DNA from: Membranipora membranacea
Lineage: Eukaryota > Bryozoa > Gymnolaemata > Cheilostomatida > Membraniporidae
Length of the DNA stretch: 64,000 nucleotides
Reading direction: 5' to 3'
NCBI GenBank assembly: GCA_914767715.1
Contig: OU612069.1
Location: forward strand, 19,591,387 to 19,655,386
Below, one piece after another: positions 1-10,996 of this stretch. Position numbers and translations under genes: made by a program. Under the pieces are notes generated by a model that ran no database searches, was not told the origin of the DNA, and was given only the letters and a program-made list of their open reading frames with translations. Numbering within the stretch: position 1 is the stretch's first letter; every line of letters starts with the position of its first letter.

Positions 1-354
1 TCCATGCTCAGTAATTCTCAGTACATCCTCATAGCGGGTAGTTTGGGAATGTCCGAAACTCCCTGCTCATAGTATCACTATTTGAGATATTCTGTGCTAG
101 TTTGTATAGAGTTGCCTTCTCATTGACATTGAATAAATAACTCCAAATAAGGCTGACACTTGATTTTTATGTGACATTTTTGTAGTAATGCTTTGCTATT
201 GTAATTTGAGGTTTTAATCACAGTCATATGAGAGCCAGGAGATTGTCAACACCCTAAAATCTACTATAGCTATGACCGCATAAATACACAGGGAATTTTG
301 TCCCAAACTCCCTGATTTATGTCTACCAACTGATGCATCTTACCACATCCACTG

Positions 355-771
355 TTGTCACATGACTTCTCTGCAAAATTAAACTACGCGTTTATCAGAA
401 TGAGTCCTTTGGTGGAATATCAGGATCATTTGTATCGCTCAGGCAATTCGAGTCCTATCAACTCCTACTCTCTCAGCCTGTCACTGAAGCTGTTACGTAT
501 GACTTATTCAGCGTGTTTTTTTTGTAGACTAGACCAACATGGTAAGAGTGAAGTACCACAGAGAAAGTTTATAGACTTTGAGAAGCAGTACAACATTCCT
601 ATAATAGGTATATCTAACCGCACGCCTGGACCATCACCTGCTAGTAACACTGATAATATAGGCACTGAGCTCCGAACTACTGCTCCTATACTTACTTGTA
701 TCTGTGAAAGATTGTCGTATAGATATCAACAGGAGGCGGGCTTATATGAAAGATATAGTGTGTGGGTGTGA
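355..771 (+). CDS. possible last exon of a gene truncated by the window start
   Basis: Open frame of 138 codons ending TGA at 769-771, followed 24 bases later by AATAAA at 796-801, so it may be the 3' terminal exon of a plus-strand gene that starts before the window. I recognise no domain. The middle is serine and leucine rich and the end is tyrosine rich. An internal pyrimidine tract plus AG near 525 could be the true acceptor, leaving only the last ~80 codons coding. It could equally be a chance frame. Confidence 0.25.
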   Translation: MSHDFSAKLNYAFIRMSPLVEYQDHLYRSGNSSPINSYSLSLSLKLLRMTYSACFFCRLDQHGKSEVPQRKFIDFEKQYNIPIIGISNRTPGPSPASNTDNIGTELRTTAPILTCICERLSYRYQQEAGLYERYSVWV

Positions 772-1364
772 CTTATAATACAGACAATGTATCCTCAATA
801 AAAGCACTGCGACAACAGACACATCTGAGTCAATGACAATACCAAATCATAACAGGTTAGTATAAGTTCAAGTGCTTAAACATTGCTGGGCTGCTGGTAT
901 TTGTAATTCACAATCAGTTAGTTGCAGGCTTGGAGTTACTAACAGCAAACTTTGTAAGGCTGTAGGTAAGTGTGTAAGTTACTGCTTTTAAGCTTGATGT
1001 TTTTTCTGGGATGTAAAAGTTTTGTCCGATTGATCAGCATTCGAAGTTGTTCAAATAGCCTAGCAATAGAAGGGGTGCATGTTCAAATTCTGAAAATCAA
1101 AGCAAATTGAATCTGTTCCTGCTTGGTTTTTTGCAGTGATAAACAGTTGGTGAATAACACCTACTGCTTGATAAATCGTATAATCAGGTCATATAAGATC
1201 AAGTTTGATCTTATTAGCCTGCATAAAGTTATTCTCCAATTCTACTGATGGTCCACTTTCTGCTCGAAAGGGAGCAACTCCAGAATATAGGCAAAATTGA
1301 CCATTCTTGGTCTAGCGCCTAGGTTTGTGTATTATATTTTCTGCGCCATAATTTTAGAGAAAGG

Positions 1365-4300
1365 ATGAAGTGCCCTGTAGCTGTGTCATTGCTGCTGGTA
1401 GTAAGCCTGACTTCATGGACTGTACTATCAGACAGACTACCCGAGCAGATAAAGTCATCCAAATATGTGCAAAAAGATGAACTTACTATGCAGACGAAAC
1501 ACCTTCAACACGAACTTACTGAGCTTCATGAAACTGTAGACTCTCTGAGGACTGATCTACTAGAGACAAGAAACCTTTTAGCTCAAGCCCTGTTCAGGGT
1601 AAGTGAAGGTTTCTCCTCTGTAGAATTATATATCTCACATGAATAATTAAAAGTTTTGTTGTTGTGTTTGAGATATATGATGAGTGGGATCCATGATCAG
1701 GGTAAAAAAGGTGACTTTTGCATCTTAAAAGAAATTGTTAAAATTACAAAAGAACATAGGCAAAAGAGAGTAGAATGACTCTACTCGAATACATAAACAT
1801 ATAAATACTCTAGACTGGACACTATTGGCTATTTGATACTAGGCTCAGTGTCCTCCAAATTATTTTATTAAATGTCTCTATAAACTCACATGTCCGTTTA
1901 TAGTCTCGATACCCTGTGATACCGTGTGAGAAACCATGATGTTGCTTGGGTTTTTTTGTCACGGTATCAGTACGAGTATACGGACTGGATCTTGATGGGG
2001 CATGACTCGCCAGGAATCGAACACGGGACTTCTTGATTGAAAGTCCCATGCCTTACCCATTGCGCCACGGCTGCTCCCTAAATGAGTGCAATCTTCATAA
2101 CACAGGGACACTGTGCCTTCGACTTGTTTATTGTATAGCATTTGTATGCAAAATAGTGCATCAACTATTAAAAATTTTGGATTTTGCCCAGCATTTTACT
2201 TAATTAACTTTATCTGAGAATTCCTGCTGCCAACCATGTAACCCATAGATGGAAAACACCACTGGTCCTTGATTAAGGTTAAGTTTTAGTTTTATGGATA
2301 TTTTGCCAACTTAATGCTTAAAAACCAAGCTCAGTACACACTTAGTCTTTGTTCTACAGTAGTCTGAGCCCCCCCCCCCAGACTTTTGCCCCCGCCGGGG
2401 GACACAGCTGTTACAAAACAGTTGCCTTGACCCTTGTATAGCATATGATATAACGGATAATTTGATCTTTACAATCGTTTACTGGTGATATCTGTAGAAC
2501 GACATTGTTCCCTCGGTGCTGGCGGAGGCCGGATATTTAAACAAAGGTGTATCAAACATAGACTTAGAAATGAAGTCTGTGGCATCAATACATTTTGCAC
2601 CTTATATGTTATAATAAAATTGGGCACAAAATCTTGCTTGATATGGTTCAGTCTGATTCAAATTCTCCAAGGTTGGAATTGAAATTTTATGACTGTATGC
2701 AGCTCCCTTGTGTAAAACATAATCCACAGAGAGCCATTTCAGTCTACTTACGGTAATCATAATTTGCGATTTGCACCCTTTACCCTTACCCTTTATCCAC
2801 AATACCCTACAGGATGAAAGTATTCACAGATTTAAATTTAGTGACTTGGCCAAGAACAGTGAAGCAGGTAGAACTATCAGCTAATATTTTTTGCCCTTCT
2901 TGAAAATACCTTAAAAATTGATAGAGCGGTAATATTTGGGGAATAGGAGATATCTTTTCATCCTATTGGGTTATCTTGAATAGGCGGACGGTCTTTACGC
3001 TTCCACAGACGGTATTGAAACATCTGATAATATGTTATCAGTTGTAAATAATCAAGATCTCTTATATATGTGTCTGTCCTAAATTCATAAATGAATCGGC
3101 CTATAAACATCTGTGATGAAACCTATAGGAAATTTTTCTTCACCTTCATATGTAATATACATTGAATTCCATATCTGGAATTGCATCATTAGCTTTCTTT
3201 TGCAAAACAAAGGGCCTGCAAAAATAGCCAGTCCCTAGTAGCAATCTAGAAATGCCCTAATAATCGACACTGTAGGGGTATAATTAATGTTTGCAATTTT
3301 GTAAACAAGACAATTTCTCAGGCTAATTATTCATGCTACTAGGGACAGCCAATCAGATAACAGTCAGATGGGTCCCTGTGTTTAGTGTCCTAACCGTATA
3401 ACGCTATGATACTATTTCCATTCTAAGAGAAGAATCTAATTCAGTGGTAATATAATGATACCACAAGAAGCTGCGTATTACATGACTGAAAGAATTCTCA
3501 CTCTGTAGAACAGAGTCAGTGCAAAAACTAACACCTTATCTAGTAAGCCCCACTAAGAGTAGAGGATTTGGTCCTACCAATGAAATTATTTGTATTATAT
3601 TCAAATTTGATGTATTGATTTAAAATGACCCCCAAAAACTTTACTTCTGCTTGCTGTTGTGGGGTTTTGCCTGCTATGTGTATGACTATGTCTGAGATAT
3701 TTTGTCCAACTCAGACCTTCAACAAACCTGGGCAGTTAAGAATTCTAAACTGATCAAACACTTAACAAAAAGTGTTAATGCTTCGAAAACGCAATCAAAT
3801 AGATAACGAATTGGAAATTTTAGTTCGGTCAAGACATAAAATGACTGTTGTTAAAAATTTTGAGTATCAGAATATTGTGACATGAGATTGCTTGCCTATC
3901 CCTGGTGTTTCCTAATAGTAGGAATCAGAAACTTGACAGGTCTGCTTACGATAAATGTAGCTATGTATATTGTCTTCCCGGTACCATATTAACAGCGAGT
4001 GATCGCTTACTTCCTTAGGCACATTTGACATTGTAACTGTGACCTTCTTTACTGTTCTGTTAAGCTAAAAATAAATTGTCAAGGTTTGAATGATGAGCCT
4101 TTAAAGGTCACACGGAAACCCAAAGAGGAAAATCATTCAGGAAATGCTTTGAATCAAAGTGATATTTGATGCTCCCTCTCCTTCACAAACGTTGTTTTTC
4201 CAAAGCTTGCCTCAAAGTTACACTGTCATGAATGTATTGAACATCGCCGTTTTATGAGCATCAATTGCTCACATGATCAGAGTATGTCTATATTTAAAAT

Positions 4301-4769
4301 CTGCAAATTTGACAAATAGTTCACAGGCATATAAGTGCTGATTTATACCCATCGTGACAAGTAGATAGGATATGATGATCACTTGCTAGACTCTCTTTAC
4401 CTTTAGCCTGCTACCTATTCTCTCACTAACTACCTAACAGAGTGCTCAGATTCCTAGTCCTTGGATCAATAATTACAACTTGCAGCCTCTTTTGTTGGAT
4501 GGGCAGAAAAAACTTTGGAAAAGATAGGCGAACTTGGCTATGCAGTGTTCAGGCACGGTCAGAGAGACAGATCTCTTTGATTGGCGAACAGAACAAACTT
4601 TCTGCCTATTAAATGCCTAGCGTATAGAAAAACAAACAACATCCAAGGATGGATGGTAATGGTCATGTTAGTTAATGGACGAACAACTTTTTTGCATCAG
4701 ATTTCTGCTATACCGATCCATGTTTGTATCAAACATTTTGGATCTTCATTTCAATGGATACAATGCATG

Positions 4770-4811
<42 letters not shown>

Positions 4812-7800
4812 TTTATTCTGTCTCTGCCGTTATGGTTAAGAAATATTGGTTTTGTAGTGCTAAAAAGTTACTAGTGATATAAAAGTCTGCACATTATAAA
4901 ATATTATCTTTTGTAGAAAACAGAGTTTAAAAATTTCACACATTGTGCTCTAAAGCATTTGATATTACAGTAGCGCCCTGATGGAAGCGTAGCTAGGGCT
5001 AATATTGGCTCATTGTCTGTTGCATACAGTTCTTAAAAAAGCTGGTAAAAACCTCACACAGTTATGGGACTTCACAGTCAGCTAAAAAGCTAGCAGTTGA
5101 TATAACATCATTAATGGAGTTGCGACATGTTTTGGATATATGGCCAAATAATGTACATAGATGATAAACAAAAACACATTCAATGAAAGTATAGTAACAT
5201 CGCATTCTGATTGGTTTAGAAATACCAAGAGAGGACAACTTCTTCATAATAAACAGGCGCTTACGAGCTTTCTTGATTACTGCCTCAGAATGTGCCTTAA
5301 AGCTCAACTTGTGGTTAGAGTAGTAATAGTGTATCTGAAAGACAGCGATTGTCTTGACGATCCAGCTTAGAGTTTATTAAACATTTATCCCAATCCCTGT
5401 AGAATTAAAAATTATGAAAAGTTCTGCTACATCTGTATTTGTGGGACACGTCAGTTCCTCTGGTGACTGAGTTATATTGAGGCTTCCCGGTCAGTGTAGC
5501 ACAGTGTTTTGAGATACAGTGTTTCTATGTAACCCAGATACTAGCCAATTTGTGGGCTCTCATATGATTGGCTGTTGAGCTGTTGGGCCAATCAGAGCGA
5601 ACACATTGGCTTCTTGGATACCAAATATCTTAGACTACACGAGACCCCAATTTCCTAAAGCTTCTTTCCTGAAGCACAGTGGTTTAAGCCACCAAATGCT
5701 GTACACAGTTCAACACTCACTTAAATATATCATTGTTATTTCTTATTGCAGCTGGCTTCCCCCGTTGATGCAGATAAGAAGGACTCTGATGATTATGACA
5801 ACGTCATGAGGTCAGCACCCGTCGAAGAGTCAGCAGCAGATGTTGATGACCTGCTCAGTGGACTCAGCTTACAGAGTGAGTTAGTTTAGCTGCCCATATG
5901 TTGATTGGGTTAATGGTCATAGCATTTCATTATCAAACGCATTCGTGGGAATGGCAATTTGGTTTATAATGAAATGCTATGACCATGAATACATAGTTTA
6001 CGTACATGTTATACTGAAAATAATGAGTGACATGGACGATAGAGTGCGATGGCACTTGCTGATCAAGTTTGGAAGCCGACAGAACGGTCACCCGAACAGG
6101 ACAACGGCTGCATAGGTGCGAAAGGTGCAAAACTTAAAATAATATAAAAACATGAGTGATGAGTAATTGTTCATATCTTCTCACAGGTTTGCTGCCTCTT
6201 CTAAGTACAAGATGTAAAGATGGACAGGATGGCACGGATGGGATAAATGGCCTTAATGGAAGAGACGGTGATGATGGTGAAGACGGGAGAGATGGTGAAG
6301 ACGGGAGAGATGGCACGGATGGTTTAAATGGAGTCAACGGAATCAATGGGAAAGATGGTGAGTAGTTATAGATCAGAAACTGATATGTGTCTTTTGTGCA
6401 AAAGTATTGGTGAATTAAAAGAAAGCTTTATGAGCTTGCAAGTTCTTTGTTATTCCATTGAAGATATACCATTAAATACATCTGTTTATATTTGATTGTG
6501 TGTTGCAGGTAAAGATGGGTTAGATGGAGGCCCCGGCTTAAAAGGTGAGCCTGGTGTACCTGGTGTTGAAGGTCCTCCCGGACCACCCGGCAACTCTACA
6601 GAAGGAGAACCTGGACAGCCTGGTGTAAAAGGGCCGAGAGGACAGACAGGTGCTAGAGGGCTTACAGGGCCTGCGGGGCCGACTGGTGGACAAGGGCTGA
6701 AGGGGTCGACTGGCACACAGGGGTCGACTGGACCAAGAGGATCACCAGGATTTGCAGCTCAGGCTCAAGTAGTGTACACTAGATGGGGCAGAACTTCCTG
6801 TGCTGGAGGGTCTTCTCTCATATATCAAGGTGATTATGATAAGATCTCATATATGTTTGATTGTGATAGTGGGATATTACGCTCGAAAGAACAAATAGTC
6901 AATAAACATTACCTAATATGATGCCTCAGGGGCTGAGACCTTGCGGTTCTTGTGAACCCATAGTGAGTCTTGTCCCTAAATACTGGACTGGATCTCACTA
7001 GAAATCTGAGAATCAGTTACATGTATCCCATCTTCCAGCTGTTGTCTGCAAAAAAGAATCCATATTTGATTGAATAAAGATAACCAAACCTTAACAGCTG
7101 GAAGTTAATGAAATAGATTTATAATAAAATGTAATTATAGTAAATTTATCATATTAACAGGTTTTGCTGCAGGGACAGACTATAGTAAAAAAGGAGGCGG
7201 CGTTAACTATCAATGCATGCCTCTAAAACCTGAATACAACACATACAGTAATAGTGGTCAGTCTAGCGTGCTATCTGGTGCAGAGTATGAATCAGGAAAT
7301 ATTGGGCTATTCTCAAGTAATGTTCAAAATTATAATGTGCCCTGTGCAAGATGCCTCGCCCCGAGGTCAGCTGTGATGATGTACCCGGCTAGTAGAACGT
7401 GTCCAACAGGCTGGAGTAAAGAATATGAAGGTAAGAAGTATACTGAGTACTGATGTTAGCAAATGTTAAACTTACTCTACATGATAGAATATACACCCCA
7501 AAAAAGGATTAATACGCCAAAAATTTACAACTTCTCCCAAAGTGTCTATTCTTCATAAGGGAAGTTTACCATCAGAGTTGACCTGGGAATATAAGCATTT
7601 ATTCATAAGCAAATCTTCAATTCACCAGACTTGCTATAGTAAGGTGTGAGTCCTCTGCTTGTCGCTAATCCAACTCTGACCTCAGCAAAGGCTGTATCTT
7701 TGATTTAATCAGATATTATTTATCTAAGCTTTCACGCTAATTATTTCCTAATGGTACGTACAAGATATACTGTATTTGTATTTATCAGGCTATCTGATGT

Positions 7801-8009
7801 CAGGACTGTCTGAGGATGGGCAGGGCAGGCAGCCCACCACATTCGAGTGTGTTGATGGAAGCCCTGAGGCTATCTCAGGCTCTAGCCCCAACACGGATGG
7901 TGCATTTTTCTATTTCATCAAGCCTGACTGCAACAGTTGGGGAACTATCGGAGATTGTACTTATTACAGCAGCAGTAAACAACTGACTTGTGTCGTCTGC
8001 AGCAAATAA
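1365..8009 (+). CDS. secreted short-chain collagen (C4-like), six exons, intact
   Basis: Exons 1365-1598, 5752-5875, 6187-6357, 6509-6829, 7161-7430 and 7789-8009 join in phase to about 446 residues. Residues 1-22 are a signal peptide (MKCPVAV then a Leu/Val core). Residues 25-119 form a probable coiled-coil trimerisation stalk and an acidic linker. Residues ~131-176 are an Asp-rich Gly-X-Y block (KDG, RDG, EDG triplets). Residues ~177-257 are a Pro-rich Gly-X-Y block with an NST sequon. From ~260 to the end is the cysteine-rich non-collagenous domain known from sponge short-chain collagen C4 (motifs VYTRWGRTSC, VPCARC, CPTGWSKEYEG, TFECVD, LTCVVCSK). It is probably a secreted extracellular-matrix protein (inference from family). 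AATAAA lies at 8074-8079. A decayed paralogue starts at 18,763. Confidence 0.88.
1815..2079 (-). repeat. tRNA-derived SINE in collagen intron 1
   Basis: Read on the minus strand, the head carries a polymerase III A box (GTGGCGCAATGGGTAAGGC) and B box (GTTCGATTCC) about 35 bases apart. The acceptor stem does not pair, so it is not a tRNA gene. About 180 bases of unrelated body follow, with an AT-rich tail near 1,860. It lies antisense to the host gene. Confidence 0.6.
3231..3353. mobile_element. small MITE-like element
   Basis: The ends are inverted: AGTCCCTAGTAGCA on the left and TGCTACTAGGGAC on the right, about 115 bases apart. Both are flanked by AGCC, which may be a short target duplication. 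The interior is non-coding. Confidence 0.45.
4771..4810. repeat. TA dinucleotide microsatellite
   Basis: About twenty perfect TA units. A chance open frame that runs through it encodes only an Ile-Tyr run. Confidence 0.9.
5913..5986. repeat. hairpin in collagen intron 2
   Basis: ATGGTCATAGCATTTCATTA is followed 34 bases later by its reverse complement, starting 38 bases after the exon 2 donor. It is a possible MITE remnant or a structured intron element. Confidence 0.6.
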
Positions 8010-8073
8010 TTACTGAATCTTGCAATACTGTAGCCTTAAAGATTATCTAGCAGGATAATCTGGGGGGCTAACC

Positions 8074-8079
8074 AATAAA
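8074..8079 (+). terminator. poly(A) signal of the collagen gene
   Basis: AATAAA lies 65 bases after the stop codon, the first such signal downstream. Confidence 0.6.
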
Positions 8080-8291
8080 AACACCTTGTGCAGAAGAGTC
8101 TTTTACATACCCCTGTGGATTTTCATAGCTTTCAGTGCACTTGGGGGCCCATGGCATGTTCTCAAGCACAACCATGTCTAGCAGCACTCACAAAAACATT
8201 CACCAGCTGTGCATAGAAAGCTCTGACGTATGTTATTTCCTGTTTACATTCCAATATAAGGAATGTGATCACGTGATATAATGATTTACAA

Positions 8292-9206
8292 CACACTGAT
8301 CACGTGATATACTATTGCATGTATATCTCTGATCGATAGAGAGTGAATTAATTCATTTAGCTTGAGTGCAGCTGAAATTCAGTATTTAGGAGACGTATGG
8401 ATGATTACCCAAACTTTTGGATATACACATATCATTTTCTCATTCTTTGTTAAAATATTCTAATTTATATTTAGAAAATCTGATATCACCTTTTAACAGC
8501 TTTAGAAGAGCATTTAGCACATGTTTTTGACAAGAAAAGTGACATCGAAACTGTGTATTGCTAGCCTAAGCTCAGAAGAGAGAACTAACAATGCAGAGCT
8601 AGGTAATGCTGTTTCGATCATGTCTGTTTGATAAAAATTAAAGTTGTCCTCTCTTTCAGCCAAATGTAGGTGCTCAATATTTGCGACAGAAGCTCTATCG
8701 ATCAGCACACTGATTTCGAGATTACACTATTAGTATGTGTATCTCTGATCGATAGAGCTTCTGTCGCAAATATTGAGCACCTACATTTGGCTAAAAAAGA
8801 GGACAACTTTAATTTTATCAAACAGACATGATCGAAACATATTTTCCTAGCTCTGCATTATTAGTTCTCTCTTCTGAGCTTAGGCTAGCAATACACAGTT
8901 TCGATGTCACTTTTCTTGTCAATAACATGTGTTAAATGCTCTTCTAAAACTGTTAGAAGATGATATCAGATTTTCTGAATATAAATTAGAATATTTTAAC
9001 AAAGAATGAGAAAATGATAAGTGTATATCCAAAAGTTTGGGTAATCATCCATACGTCTCCTAAATACTGAATTTCAGCTGCACTCAAGCTAAGTGAATTA
9101 ATTCACTCTCTATCGATCAGAGATATACATGCAATAGTACATCACGTGATCAGTGTGATCGATCAGAGATACACATACCAATAGTGTAATCTCGAAATCA
9201 GTGTGG
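8292..9206. mobile_element. foldback element, 413-base arms
   Basis: Arms 8,292-8,704 and 8,745-9,157 are near-identical reverse complements around a 40-base spacer. The spacer plus the start of the right arm (8,706-8,755) recurs inverted at about 9,155-9,206. The block can therefore be read as two head-to-head copies of a ~500-base MITE whose end begins CACACTGAT. There is no coding capacity. Confidence 0.85.
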
Positions 9207-9485
9207 ATTTACAATGTTTACAACAATGTTTACAATAACTGGTTAAATTCATGCTGTGGAATGTGTTGGAGTGATGGGGGCTGTAGTTGAAGCCCATCTT
9301 TATAATCTTAGCTCAATAGATTAATCAATACAGGCTCAGTTTTCTCACATATCCTCTTCAAAATATTATACCTGCACTCTAAACTTTCGCGCCATATTGG
9401 GAATTCTGGTTATATAGGTCAACTCTTTGACGTGTGAGGCACAATAATAGTAATCTTGACAAAAGAAAAATGCCTAGCAAGAGGA

Positions 9486-9494
9486 AATGTGTAG
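9486..9494. repeat. left copy of 9-bp target-site duplication
   Basis: AATGTGTAG directly precedes the transposon and recurs at 15,780-15,788. Nine bases is the usual size for Mutator-type insertions. It lies inside the THAP codons for KCV. Confidence 0.93.
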
Positions 9495-9506
9495 GTACAT
9501 AGATCA

Positions 9507-9543
9507 TTCGTACTTAGGACGATTCGTACGGACGTTTCGTACT
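9507..9543. promoter_or_regulatory. left terminal array of transposase-binding-type motifs
   Basis: Three TTCGTAC sites start at 9507, 9523 and 9536 (steps of 16 and 13). They mirror the right end. The role as transposase-binding sites is inferred from position, repetition and inversion. Confidence 0.75.
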
Positions 9544-10018
9544 TCCCAATTTTTTTCCATTTTTAAATATTTCATGATGGTACAACTCCTTATTAATTCC
9601 CGTAGGGACTTTCCTTGGGCCAATAATACAAGGGCCAAAAATTATTTTGCTATTTTCTTACATATATACTCATCAATGCCACTCAGAATTTGCTGAGGAT
9701 TCCAAATCTAACATCAGATTTTGTATAGTATAAACGCATCAAATTTAATCACTGTTTTTGTTGCCTCGCTCCATCTTTTTTAGCTTGATTATTTACTGCT
9801 TAGTCATAATTTACAAGTCATGTTGACGCAGTTACAAACAACACTTTCTTAGTTTTTCATATTTTGGATAGTCTTGTTATCTCACTGTAGCATAATATAC
9901 ATGCATAAACACTGATTGTCCAATAAACTTAAATATGATGATTAATAGCTCCGCAATTTTTCAACAATAAAATAAGCTATCAAGGTCTCATGTCACATAT
10001 CATTTCTGTATGTGTGTG

Positions 10019-10132
10019 GGTATGTATGTATGTATGTATGTATGTATGTATGTATGTATGTATGTATGTATGTATGTATGTATGTATGTATGTATGTATG
10101 TATGTATGTATGTATGTATGTATGTATGTATG
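10019..10132. repeat. ATGT tetranucleotide microsatellite
   Basis: About 28 uninterrupted copies of the tetranucleotide, inside the left non-coding part of the MULE. Confidence 0.95.
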
Positions 10133-10996
10133 ATTTAGTATTTATCTCATTCTCTGAGAAATAAAAGTGTTTATGTAGGGTGCTCTGGTAAAATATTTGT
10201 TATAAATATAATATGGTATAAAATTACTTCTGAAAAACACTGTTAATATAATGAATCGCATTGGCTCTAAAACATTTGGCACGTAGCTGGACCCAATATC
10301 TGATAGTTTGGTAGCAACCTGACATACATGCATTTTGAAACACAGTGATTAACAACAAGAAGTAGTATTACAAAACATCAAAAAACATAAAATCAATGAG
10401 AGACAGTAAAGTAAATCTCCAAGAAAATGACAGCTATGGCACTTTCATAAACCATTTTGACGTCTCTCTTGATCCTCCCCAGGTGAACTGATTCCCATTC
10501 AATTCTGGGAAAAGCAACAGTAGCGTCGTAGACATAATATCACCATGTTAGATACCTGCCTGTATCTAAAATACAGCACATGTTAATTGAACATAGAAAA
10601 TGAGGTAACACAAAGTGACACTTCATGCTTATGGAGTTGTTTGCTCATTTTACAGGAGAGGACAAAGAAGTAACAAAACATAAGATAAATATATTCGTAT
10701 GTACATATTTACAATACAATATTAACAATATTTAGAACAAAATGCAATATCATTTCAGCTGCAACACATGTAGATACTACATAGGGAAAATTAGTTATGC
10801 AACAACCCACTTTCATAGGAATGTCACTGCAGAGTTGTACTAAGGATGCAAGGAATCATTTCAGCCTGGATACCCTAATCCTCTAATTTTTCCCAGCAAT
10901 AAGTGTAATTAGGACTTTGTTTGAGCCAGGCTTTCAAAACTGGTTATCCAAAAGAGTTTGAGCACTTTCAGTGATTTCAGCTAGTCATTCATCATC

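Larger units (their letters stand above)
1599..5751 (+). other. intron 1 of the collagen gene, repeats only
   Basis: This 4.1-kb intron holds the SINE at 1,815-2,079, a small MITE-like element at 3,231-3,353 and a TA microsatellite at 4,771-4,810. A short cytosine run sits near 2,371. I see no further coding exon. Confidence 0.6.

Noticed and set aside
2005-2079. functional tRNA gene
   Set aside because: A and B boxes are present but the acceptor stem does not pair; it fits a SINE head. The same applies to 39,391-39,455, 41,530-41,625, 52,697-52,777 and 53,995-54,070.
4581-4874. 97-codon frame in collagen intron 1
   Set aside because: It runs through a TA microsatellite and has no recognisable domain.
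6134-6716. Pro/Ser-rich minus-strand frames
   Set aside because: They are antisense shadows of the collagen Gly-X-Y exons.
8514-8708. 64-codon frame in the foldback
   Set aside because: It lies wholly in one arm of the inverted repeat with no domain or splice context.
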